IMG/VR virus record: IMGVR_UViG_3300003885_000028
Coordinates: 1 to 35,132 of that record
Length of the DNA: 35,132 nt
Direction: 5' to 3' (one strand)
Source: a virus
Below, piece by piece: positions 5,969-12,388 of this stretch (positions are counted from its first letter, which is position 1; every line of letters begins with the position of its first letter). The position numbers and the translations under genes were made by a program. The notes beneath the pieces are model-generated. The model did not search any database. It was not told where the DNA came from and saw only the letters and a program-made list of their open reading frames with translations.

Positions 5969-7285
5969 TTAAGCCTGCACTGCTTGCAACGGCTTTTCCC
6001 GTAGTTTATCAAAACCAAGCGTATCAAGATGATTGGCCCATTTTTGCAGCCATACCTTGCGGTCTTCACGCCTTGTTGCCTCCAAATAAGCGTCAGTCGT
6101 GTAATGTGATAAAATGAGGTCAGCAATTTCCTTGCCGCCTTTCTCGGCAATCCAACTACCCCCTAAATGTCGCCACTTATGTGGTGTATGTGCGATTTTT
6201 CGCATACGAAAGCCGGAAGCCATCGTAGAAGGTGATAAGGGTTTATTGGCTTCATGCTTACTTCTTGTGATTAAACCCTTTACTGGGTACCCATCAGCTT
6301 TGCGCCATGCCAATAAATGTTCAATCAACTGTGTTGGTAAGTCAATAATATGGTCACGCTCACGCCCTTTCATGCGAATGGCCTTAAGGTGCCAAATCCC
6401 GTCCTTCAGGTTTATTTCACCCCAGTCAAGCGGATATATTGGCCCTCGCAACTCAATATTTGAGGCATAAGTTACGCTTGCAGCACGAACTAACGTATAA
6501 GCCTGCATAATCGAGGCGCGCCTTAACCCCTCAAAAAACGAAGGAATATGTTTATCAACAAATTCAGCCACGTGGTTTTCTGTCATGCTTTTATTGTTCT
6601 TATTCTTTTGGCTTAATTTGCGATACTCAGCTTTGAATGTTTTTAATTGGGAGAAGTAGTTCATTGCATCACAATTGAATCCTCCCACATCGTTACCCCA
6701 GTTCCACATTGCTTGTCCTGTTTTCTGGACTTCACGTACCATTGAGTATTTACCCATTCCCTGTATTTCAGTTAAAAGGTTAATAATGTCCTGTTTCGTC
6801 ACGTCTTTAACGCGTTTGTGTCCTATAGCGTTTGAAATGCGGCTTAATGACCTACGTAGCCCCACTTTTGAGCTAGGCAGGCTTGTATTTTGAAGGTAGT
6901 ATTCATCGGCCTTTTCGGTGACATAAACATCATCATCACGCCTTGGCTCTTTGCGTGCCTTACTAACCGTTTTACGTGCAAACTTTTTCAGTTTGTATTG
7001 TGCTTGTGGATCACCACCCCGCTTAATGTCCGTAGCGTGCTTTCTAGCCATACTGACAATAGCCCCCACTTTGAACTGGTTAATCCCATCACCAAACTCA
7101 GCGACCGTGAAAACCTTGTTTGAACCACTAATGTCATAACGAAGAACGGCAACAACTTTACCTAGATTGTTGGCTTGCCAAAAAAAACCCTTAACACGAA
7201 CATCTTTTAATCGAAGAATTTTCTTACCGCTTTTCACTGCCTCGCGACCCAGTAATTCAAGTCGCTGCCTATTGATTGTATCCAT
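5969..7285 (-). CDS. int: P4-type tyrosine integrase
   Basis: A 438-residue site-specific recombinase. The ATG at 7285 is preferred because AGAGGTT precedes it; the frame runs open to 7330 without a better site. The N-terminus has the arm-binding domain of P4-like integrases (about 6-95; KGFFWQANNLGKVVAVLRY and the closing RGGDP). The catalytic domain shows Arg280 (ELRGP), the His-x-x-Arg box HKWRH (His369, Arg372), His394 (ILSHYT) and the probable nucleophile Tyr400 (DAYLEATRR). The His-to-Tyr spacing of six is shorter than usual. It stands alone with its own promoter, operator and terminator. It catalyses integration at, and excision from, the host att site, which I could not identify. Confidence 0.92.
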   Translation of the reverse strand: MDTINRQRLELLGREAVKSGKKILRLKDVRVKGFFWQANNLGKVVAVLRYDISGSNKVFTVAEFGDGINQFKVGAIVSMARKHATDIKRGGDPQAQYKLKKFARKTVSKARKEPRRDDDVYVTEKADEYYLQNTSLPSSKVGLRRSLSRISNAIGHKRVKDVTKQDIINLLTEIQGMGKYSMVREVQKTGQAMWNWGNDVGGFNCDAMNYFSQLKTFKAEYRKLSQKNKNNKSMTENHVAEFVDKHIPSFFEGLRRASIMQAYTLVRAASVTYASNIELRGPIYPLDWGEINLKDGIWHLKAIRMKGRERDHIIDLPTQLIEHLLAWRKADGYPVKGLITRSKHEANKPLSPSTMASGFRMRKIAHTPHKWRHLGGSWIAEKGGKEIADLILSHYTTDAYLEATRREDRKVWLQKWANHLDTLGFDKLREKPLQAVQA

Positions 7286-7318
7286 ACTATTAACCTCTTT
7301 ATTGATTGGATTTAGATA

Positions 7319-7358
7319 ATAATAAAACACATTAATGTTAAATACAAGTTTGACTTGT
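7319..7358 (-). promoter_or_regulatory. Integrase promoter with perfect operator O2
   Basis: The leftward promoter TTGTAT (7347-7342), 17 bp, TATTAT (7324-7319) lies 34 bases before the integrase ATG. Its -35 box is inside the palindrome ACAAGT-TTG-ACTTGT (7344-7358), extended to TACAAGT/ACTTGTA (7343-7359). The same palindrome covers the repressor promoter, so integrase is probably silenced in the lysogen. Confidence 0.65.
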
Positions 7359-7359
7359 A

Positions 7360-7875
7360 AGAATGCAGTATAAAACCTATTAGGAATTGTTTTGGTCTAT
7401 ATAAATCAACAACTTACAAAGACGATAAACTCAATGAAAGTAAGGTAGAAATTGTGATTTCTGTGTTTTAGGTGAAAATAACTGTGAAAACGCGTTTTTT
7501 GTTGTAACTAATTTAACCAGTGTTTATGTGGTCTTTGTAACCATGCTGTATTTGGGAGTCGTGAGGAATCGGGCGCAAAGCCTTTGCTTTACTACGATTG
7601 GGGTGATAACTACTGTGTTTTCAGTGACTTACTTAATGGCGGGAAAGAGTTAAAATACAAGTTAAGTTTAGCGCAATAAACCAATTAGGTTTAAGGGTTC
7701 AAAAAAACCGTTACCCAGTATACCTCTATAGCCTGCGCTTGTGGTTGAAAAATTAAATCACAAAACCACTTTTCACAAAAATATATTTTCTACCCCTCCA
7801 AAACAGCCTTTTTTGTGATTTACCTACCCTCAAAAACACCAAAAACCACAAAACCTCACCTTAAAAGCCGGTTAT
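7360..7875. other. Non-coding stretch beside int, candidate attP/arm-site region
   Basis: About 515 bases without a credible gene. Visible structure: an exact 11-bp inverted pair AAATCACAAAA (7755-7765) and TTTTGTGATTT (7811-7821), a third related TTGTGATTT (7452-7460), GTGGTT/AACCAC flanking the first, and a 13-bp dyad GCAAAGCCTTTGC (7575-7587). Repeated short sites near an integrase gene fit arm-type integrase or IHF binding sites. No tRNA gene or clear core duplication was found, so the attP call is tentative. Confidence 0.4.
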
Positions 7876-7904
7876 TTGACATAATCAAGCTAGGCTTGTA
7901 TAAA
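7876..7904 (+). promoter_or_regulatory. Near-consensus sigma-70 promoter with operator O3 in its spacer
   Basis: TTGACA (7876-7881) and TATAAA (7899-7904) are separated by exactly 17 bp. The spacer holds TCAAGC-TAG-GCTTGT (7885-7899), a symmetric variant of the ACAAGT-nnn-ACTTGT operator. A bound repressor would occlude the promoter. It drives the AP2-like gene at 7952. Confidence 0.75.
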
Positions 7905-7910
7905 TCAAGT

Positions 7911-7934
7911 ATAACTTCAATTATAACTTCAATT
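7911..7934. repeat. 12-bp tandem repeat in the AP2-gene leader
   Basis: ATAACTTCAATT occurs twice in immediate succession (7911-7922, 7923-7934), between the promoter and the ribosome site AAAAGGTG of the gene at 7952. It may be a leader binding site or a simple slippage duplication. Confidence 0.7.
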
Positions 7935-7951
7935 ATAAAAAAGGTGATGCT

Positions 7952-8416
7952 ATGGCTTTAGCGGCAAGGACGATAGTTAAAATTCAATCGGATTGGTTAT
8001 GCAGGGATTTATCATCATGGCGGGTGCGGGTGCCGTGTGTAGGGGGTTCAGGCCGATTCCTATTTAAAGAATACGGTGGCTCCGAACCTGCTTTAGCCGC
8101 TGCAAGACGATTCCAAAAGAAAGCCATAAAACTGCTTATTAGTGACCGCAAATATCACTCCGAACACGGTGAATTACCCTACCGCGAAGCATTACCCATC
8201 ACTAATACATCGGGCTATTTAGGTGTATATCGCACACTAGTCCCAACAAAATCAGGCAACCCATATATTCAGTGGTGCGCAAGCTGGGCGGGGCCAAATG
8301 GCAAAAAATTCACTCAGTGCTATTCAAATGCCAATCACGTTGAGTCTGAATGTAAAAAGAAAGCCATCAAAAAGCGTAAAGAAATGGTGGCCCATGTACT
8401 TTTACCAACTAATTAA
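7952..8416 (+). CDS. AP2/ERF-like DNA-binding protein with possible doubled domain
   Basis: A 154-residue basic protein. The second half has the AP2 fold signature SGYLGVYR, then QWCASWAGPNGKKFTQCYS and a C-terminal helix ECKKKAIKKRKE. The first half (WRVRVPCVGGSGRFLFKEYG then ALAAARRFQKKAIK) has the same strand-strand-helix plan, so there may be two AP2-like units. In phages such domains usually sit in homing endonucleases, but no HNH or GIY motif is present, so it may act as a stand-alone DNA-binding protein. It is the first gene of the short rightward cluster and is driven by a strong operator-controlled promoter, which suggests an early-induced regulator. Confidence 0.75.
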   Translation: MALAARTIVKIQSDWLCRDLSSWRVRVPCVGGSGRFLFKEYGGSEPALAAARRFQKKAIKLLISDRKYHSEHGELPYREALPITNTSGYLGVYRTLVPTKSGNPYIQWCASWAGPNGKKFTQCYSNANHVESECKKKAIKKRKEMVAHVLLPTN

Positions 8417-8437
8417 TATTACTTAAAGAGGTTACAA

Positions 8438-8866
8438 ATGGCGGCACACGGAGATATACAAGCAAGAATACTGAAGATTATAGGTGAGAAAGCGGAGCCA
8501 ACGGAGTTATGGAGTACTTCAGATTTAATGGCTGAACCTGAGTTAAAGGGGCTAACTAAAATACAGGTATCGAACTCTCTCACTTATGCGTACGAACTGG
8601 GTAAGGTGTTTAAGCATAAGATAAAAATAAAACACGGTGCAGGTCAGTACGCTTTGGAGATACACCCGAATGATCGATATGTGGCAGGGGCAACAACGTC
8701 AGGTGGCGGCAAGAAGAAAGGGCAAAAAACATCGGCTAAAGAGATCAGATATGCCTTTGCTGATTTACAACGCTCGATTGCTCGGCTTGAAGATTTAATT
8801 ATGCCAGTGATAGAGAATGCTGAAGAGAAGGATAAAGCATTGGCTAAATTAAAGAGTATCTTATGA
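8438..8866 (+). CDS. Probable winged-helix DNA-binding protein (142 aa)
   Basis: A 142-residue soluble protein. Residues 1-70 read like a winged helix (ARILKIIGEKAEPTELWSTS, then GLTKIQVSNSLTYAYELGKV as the likely recognition region, then FKHKIKIKHGAGQYALE as the wing). A Gly/Lys-rich linker (TSGGGKKKGQKTS) follows, then a C-terminal helix with leucines (YAFADLQRSIARLEDLIMPV) that could dimerise. AAAGAGG precedes the ATG. It lies 21 bases after the AP2-like gene and is probably co-transcribed with it. I do not recognise the family; a transcriptional regulator is the best inference. Confidence 0.65.
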   Translation: MAAHGDIQARILKIIGEKAEPTELWSTSDLMAEPELKGLTKIQVSNSLTYAYELGKVFKHKIKIKHGAGQYALEIHPNDRYVAGATTSGGGKKKGQKTSAKEIRYAFADLQRSIARLEDLIMPVIENAEEKDKALAKLKSIL

Positions 8867-8922
8867 ACACAACAGAAGTAAGGTTACAAGCATTAAATTC
8901 ACCCCATACCCGCATTTTTTAG
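8863..8922 (+). CDS. Possible 19-aa leader or remnant peptide
   Basis: An ATG overlaps the preceding stop (ATGA) and opens a 19-codon frame, MNTTEVRLQALNSPHTRIF. The coupling is typical of a real start, but the peptide is very short and followed by about 220 bases with no intact gene, so it may be the 5' end of a gene that was truncated. Confidence 0.25.
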   Translation: MNTTEVRLQALNSPHTRIF

Positions 8923-8944
8923 TTTAAAACCCCCACGAACAAGG

Positions 8945-9148
8945 ATGTTCAACCTAACTAAAGCTAAGGCAGTTCTACAAGCTGTAATTGAATGAATACT
9001 AGAGCAAGGATATACGATTTATTATGTGCCACAGAGCGCGTCACAGAGCCATTTTTTTGGCGCATTTTCAAAAAACCGATTACACTACTATAAATTAAAG
9101 TACAATAGCATTACTTCAGTTATGTCTATTGACATTCAAGGAATCATT
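8945..9148 (+). pseudogene. Possible decayed small gene upstream of the Rrf2-like gene
   Basis: One frame reads MFNLTKAKAVLQAVIE, a TGA at 8993, then ILEQGYTIYYVPQSASQSHF and onward into the reading frame of the Rrf2-like gene. The peptide on both sides of the stop looks like one helical protein start. This suggests a small gene inactivated by a nonsense mutation. Evidence is by inspection only. Confidence 0.25.
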
Positions 9149-9523
9149 ATGAGAGCAGATTTTAGCAAACCAACCCCTATACTAAATACCAAACAAAGCA
9201 ACCTAATTCAAGTATTCGCGGTTATCGCCTCGGCCGACAAACCCATAAGGTCGGTTGATATAGGTAAGATACTCGGCCTCAGTAAATCAGCCGTTGAGAA
9301 CTACCTTTGCATAGCAAATAAAACGGACTATATAAAAGGTGTAAAGGGGCCGCGCGGTGGCACCCAACTTAGCGTGCCTGCCAAACAGATCAGTTTGCTC
9401 GATATCGTCGGCAAGATAACCACAATTGATAATCAAGACCTCGGCATTCAAATAGTCTACGAAAAGCTCGTTGAATTGCTAGATACAATAAACTTACAAG
9501 ATGTACTTGATTGGGGTGAATAA
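9149..9523 (+). CDS. Rrf2-like transcriptional regulator without Fe-S cysteines
   Basis: A 124-residue winged-helix protein. The ATG at 9149 has AAGGA seven bases upstream; the longer frame to 9026 has no ribosome site. The HTH is LIQVFAVIASADKPIRSVDI and ILGLSKSAVENYLCIA (about 17-61), followed by the Rrf2 wing signature VKGPRGGTQLSVPAKQISLLDIVGK (about 69-93, read as VKG-xxGG-xL-xxP-xxI-xLxDIV). Rrf2 proteins such as IscR, NsrR and RirA often carry three cysteines for an Fe-S cluster; here only one Cys is present, in the HTH, so metal or NO sensing is unlikely. The end of the gene contains the promoter and operator for the small membrane genes that follow. Confidence 0.8.
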   Translation: MRADFSKPTPILNTKQSNLIQVFAVIASADKPIRSVDIGKILGLSKSAVENYLCIANKTDYIKGVKGPRGGTQLSVPAKQISLLDIVGKITTIDNQDLGIQIVYEKLVELLDTINLQDVLDWGE

Positions 9524-9534
9524 ACTGCTATAAT
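9496..9534 (+). promoter_or_regulatory. Promoter for the small membrane genes, overlapped by operator O6
   Basis: TTGATT (9507-9512), 16 bp, and a perfect TATAAT (9529-9534) lie at the end of the Rrf2-like gene and point at the gene at 9571. ACAAGA-TGT-ACTTGA (9496-9510; 10 of 12 operator arm positions) overlaps the -35 box. Its position on the promoter supports it although it lies in coding DNA. Confidence 0.55.
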
Positions 9535-9570
9535 AACCTTAACCTGATAAAGTTTATTAGAGAAGTTTAT

Positions 9571-9747
9571 ATGTCCAATCCATATGCATTACCTTCAGAG
9601 ATAAAAAAACGGCCCTACTATGATGCGGTGGGTTATCTGCTTAGTGTTGCGTGTATCTTAGAGACGCTGGGGTTTTGGGGAGGTATGCCTAACCCACCCC
9701 TTGCTGTCTTCTATGGTGTTGCAGCCACTTATATACTGAGGTGTTGA
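9571..9747 (+). CDS. Tiny membrane protein (58 aa, two possible TM segments)
   Basis: A 58-residue peptide, MSNPYALPSEIKKRPYYDAV then GYLLSVACILETLGFW, a GGMPNPP turn, and LAVFYGVAATYIL. This reads as two membrane segments joined by a proline-glycine turn, with a short cytoplasmic head. AGAGAAG is eight bases before the ATG. It has its own promoter with an operator and is followed at once by a second small membrane gene. Possible roles are superinfection exclusion, a holin-like lysis factor or a lysogenic-conversion protein; none is proven. Confidence 0.65.
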   Translation: MSNPYALPSEIKKRPYYDAVGYLLSVACILETLGFWGGMPNPPLAVFYGVAATYILRC

Positions 9748-9915
9748 ATGATTAAACGAATAGCGAATGTTTTCGTCATTACAGGTTTAGGTGCGGTGCT
9801 TTTACTCCTCGCTCAAAATCTGAACGAGGAAATAAAAACCTACGAAGAACCGGATTACTCAGACACGAAAGGGTGTGCTGCTGACGTGCGGTGGGACTAC
9901 AATCTTTGTGCTTAA
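9748..9915 (+). CDS. Tiny membrane-anchored protein with two periplasmic cysteines (55 aa)
   Basis: The ATG directly follows the stop of the previous gene. The protein starts MIKRIANVFVITGLGAVLLL, a positively charged head plus one membrane segment or signal anchor, then an acidic, tyrosine-rich outer part (NEEIKTYEEPDYSDTKG) with two cysteines near the end (KGCAADVRWDYNLCA) that could form a disulfide. It converges with, and overlaps by four bases, the histone-like gene on the other strand. It probably works together with the 58-aa protein at the envelope. Confidence 0.6.
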   Translation: MIKRIANVFVITGLGAVLLLLAQNLNEEIKTYEEPDYSDTKGCAADVRWDYNLCA

Positions 9916-10139
9916 AGCCCTTGCGTCTTCATGCGTCGTTTCCGCAGGTCATCTAAAAGACTACCTTCACCTGCAAGCGCATTAACTGCTCTATCATCAC
10001 CTGCTTTTCTGGCTGCCGAGCGCTTTTTTTGCGCTACCTTTTTAGCCGCTAACTTCTTCTTTGCTGCGGCTGCTTTTTTTACCGCTATCTTTGCGGCTAA
10101 CCGTTTTTTATGTGCTGCTCTTTCTTTTTCTGTAGGCAT
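9912..10139 (-). CDS. Ala/Lys-rich histone H1-like basic protein (75 aa)
   Basis: A 75-residue, extremely basic protein. Residues 1-50 are almost entirely Lys, Ala and Arg in repeats of the AAKKK/AAKKVAQKK kind, resembling the tails of eukaryotic H1 and of bacterial AlgP/HctB-like nucleoid proteins; the C-terminus is a different, mixed segment (NALAGEGSLLDDLRKRRM). AAGGAG precedes the ATG by eight bases. It is the last gene of the leftward virion module. It may coat DNA, help condense the genome, or be injected with it. The sequence composition is seen; the role is inference. Confidence 0.8.
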   Translation of the reverse strand: MPTEKERAAHKKRLAAKIAVKKAAAAKKKLAAKKVAQKKRSAARKAGDDRAVNALAGEGSLLDDLRKRRMKTQGL

Positions 10140-10268
10140 AATATTTACTCCTTTTTAAAGGTGGTGTGTGTTACTGCATCCTTTTTCAATTACCACGATA
10201 ATTTCTCTTTGTTAATATAAAGCTTTACAGGATTGGCAAGCAACTCCCCTGTTCAGTTTTATGTTGAT

Positions 10269-10859
10269 TTAAAACTTATGTTGTACACCAAGCATAGTCG
10301 TAGTTGGATTATAATTAAATGTAATTCCACCACTTCCAAACTCTAAATCATACGTTGTGCGATCAAGTGTAATTGCAGTGCTTGGTGAAAACCATAACTT
10401 TGCACCAACACCATACGCCTTACCCGTATCGGTAGATGACATGCTATAGTTATTAACCGAGAGTGTTGCTTCACCGCGACTTAATCCTGCGCGAGCACTT
10501 AGATCGAACGGTTTACCTAGAAAGGTAGCGACGTTCCAATCACCCACAAGCCAAAATGTTTTAGCATCTGCTTCAAACTGTGTTGTTGTATTATGATGTG
10601 GCGATCTATCTGCTTCACCAAAGTCAGCCACCTCAAACTCTAAAGATAACCAAGTCATAGCGGGTAACGTATAGCCTACCGCAATACTTTTTGCTTTTGC
10701 TTTATCGTCAAAGTAAGCATTAACAAATGGTTCGTTATAATCATAATCAGTTGAGCCAATGGCAACACGCGCATAAGGGCCCGCTTCGGCCTCATCGGTA
10801 CAAGCAATTAATAGTGTTGATAAAAATACTGCGAGTAATAAAAATCCTATCTTCTTCAT
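10269..10859 (-). CDS. Lom-like outer-membrane beta-barrel with lipoprotein-type signal
   Basis: A 196-residue exported protein, starting at the Met of MKKIGFLLLAVFLSTLLIAC, with GGGGG seven bases upstream. The signal peptide ends in a lipobox LIAC; an alternative signal-peptidase-I site is AEA-GPY. The mature part alternates polar and apolar residues in strands (YARVAIGSTDYDY, SIAVGYTLPAMTWLSLEFEV, AKTFWLVGDWNV, FDLSARAGLSRGEA, KAYGVGAKLWFSPS) and ends in Phe (MLGVQHKF), the classic C-terminal signal of an outer-membrane barrel. It lies just downstream of the tail fibre, the same place as lom in lambda. It probably alters the lysogen surface or blocks superinfection. Confidence 0.8.
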   Translation of the reverse strand: MKKIGFLLLAVFLSTLLIACTDEAEAGPYARVAIGSTDYDYNEPFVNAYFDDKAKAKSIAVGYTLPAMTWLSLEFEVADFGEADRSPHHNTTTQFEADAKTFWLVGDWNVATFLGKPFDLSARAGLSRGEATLSVNNYSMSSTDTGKAYGVGAKLWFSPSTAITLDRTTYDLEFGSGGITFNYNPTTTMLGVQHKF

Positions 10860-10947
10860 GGTAAAACCCCCCATTGGGTTGTTGTTGTAATATTTCCGTT
10901 AATTTATTAGCCTTAGCTTGTCCCCCTTTGGCGCTCAGTGAACTTCA

Positions 10948-12387
10948 CTACTTAACCCTCCATAGCTCTACTATTGCGTAGACTTCACTCACGCCAAAAG
11001 TGGTATTAACCCCAAACCCCAAGGATGTCCTTGTAGTTTGGCAATAGTGTTGCAGCTCAAATATCTTTGGTGCTGTTATAGTAAATTGGCCAACTACCAC
11101 TCCGTAAACTTGAGTTGCTGCTGTGTTGGCAGAAATATTGCTAGTTCCTATAATTTCATCTGTAGAGTCACTAATATTTCTTAATTTCAACTTATGGTCA
11201 TTAACTTGATAAGCGGGCGCTCTCGCATTTATTTGATACGTTCCGGCTTGAAGGGTAAATTGATTTGATGATAATGAAGCATTACCGCCGGTATCGGTGT
11301 CCTCGGTATTTAACACTCTTGTTTGCCATGCACCTGCTGTGAAATCACCCCCATCCGTTCCCGATGTCTTTACATCACTTAGCTTTATATATTCACCGCC
11401 AAATTGCGATGAAACAAACCCAGCATCACTAACGATAACGGGGTTCAACAAAATCATATCGGTACCGTCATACCGAACAAAGCCTTCATCTGGAATTGCG
11501 CCGTCCGCCAAGGCTAAGCCGTTAAGGTTCTTAATAATTTTTGCGCCCAACAAATCAAACTCTAATGTTGGAGCCGCAACCGTATTTGTATTAGCAAAGC
11601 TTAGGTAATATGTTCTTCCTGTCGTGTACGAACTGACGCCAAGTGTTGCAGTATAAGTATCCGTACCTAAAACTGGCGAGGCTAAATCGGCAGCGGTTCC
11701 GGCGCTGCTCTCAGCTTTCGCTGCCCAATGCAAAGCAGAAAACTCACCAGCCTCAACGGGTACATCTTCAGGATTTTCAGCCCACTCTTGCGCTTTAGCC
11801 TCAGAAGCGGATGAATTTGTTTCGCTTGTTGCTGCGTTGCCTTCACTTGTCGATGTATTACCCTCCGACACTGCGGCTGCATCTGCGCTTGCTTGTGCGT
11901 CTGCTGTTATACCGTTTAGATCATCATCCGAATTGGTAAACTTTTTATCTATCTCATCCCACATGATGCCTTTGCCTGAATTATAAACTGGCATGGTGTA
12001 GTCGGTTGTTCCGTCATCTGACACGGGTGCAGTTACCGCTCTTTCTCCTAAGTCTGAGTTTTGCTGAGTAATTAACGTCAACTTATCTAACGCATCTTCG
12101 TGTGTTTCTGCTGGAAACGGATCGTAAGGTAGATAATCGACAAGTTGCGTTTCGTCAACAAGGCGTTGCAATGTAATGGTTACACCATCGGCAGGTGCAA
12201 CATCAAAAGTCACATCACCACCTGCATCATCACCCACGCCATTAACGGTATAGCCTGTTGACTGCAATACATCATCAAAGTAAACCTTCATCTGTGACTC
12301 TTCTTGCACTATAAAGTCATAGATGAAAACAGTTTGTATGCCATCGGCTAACTGATTAATTCGGTTCTTTGTTGTTGAGACTGTCAT
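10948..12387 (-). CDS. Tail fibre protein with T7 gp17-type N-terminus
   Basis: A 479-residue receptor-binding fibre. Residues 1-140 match the T7 tail-fibre attachment domain: INQLADGIQTVFIYDFIV, then MKVYFDDVLQSTGYTVNG, VTITLQRLVDETQLVDYLP and ETHEDALDKLTLITQQ. A low-complexity Ala/Ser/Glu/Asn collagen-like stem follows (about 160-200, ASADAAAVSEGNTSTSEGNA), then AGEFSALHWAAKAESSAG, common in tail fibres. The C-terminal 250 residues are beta-rich and not recognisable, as expected for the host-specific tip. It overlaps no neighbour and is the last large virion gene. No chaperone gene follows. Confidence 0.9.
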   Translation of the reverse strand: MTVSTTKNRINQLADGIQTVFIYDFIVQEESQMKVYFDDVLQSTGYTVNGVGDDAGGDVTFDVAPADGVTITLQRLVDETQLVDYLPYDPFPAETHEDALDKLTLITQQNSDLGERAVTAPVSDDGTTDYTMPVYNSGKGIMWDEIDKKFTNSDDDLNGITADAQASADAAAVSEGNTSTSEGNAATSETNSSASEAKAQEWAENPEDVPVEAGEFSALHWAAKAESSAGTAADLASPVLGTDTYTATLGVSSYTTGRTYYLSFANTNTVAAPTLEFDLLGAKIIKNLNGLALADGAIPDEGFVRYDGTDMILLNPVIVSDAGFVSSQFGGEYIKLSDVKTSGTDGGDFTAGAWQTRVLNTEDTDTGGNASLSSNQFTLQAGTYQINARAPAYQVNDHKLKLRNISDSTDEIIGTSNISANTAATQVYGVVVGQFTITAPKIFELQHYCQTTRTSLGFGVNTTFGVSEVYAIVELWRVK

Positions 12388-12388
12388 A

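Noticed and set aside
7575-7587. GCAAAGCCTTTGC dyad as integrase core site
   Set aside because: Short dyads of this kind are expected by chance in half a kilobase, and no matching host sequence can be checked here; kept only as part of the att region description.
10915-10955. AGTGAACTTCACT palindrome after the tail fibre as a terminator
   Set aside because: No T run follows on the minus strand, and the dyad has almost no loop.
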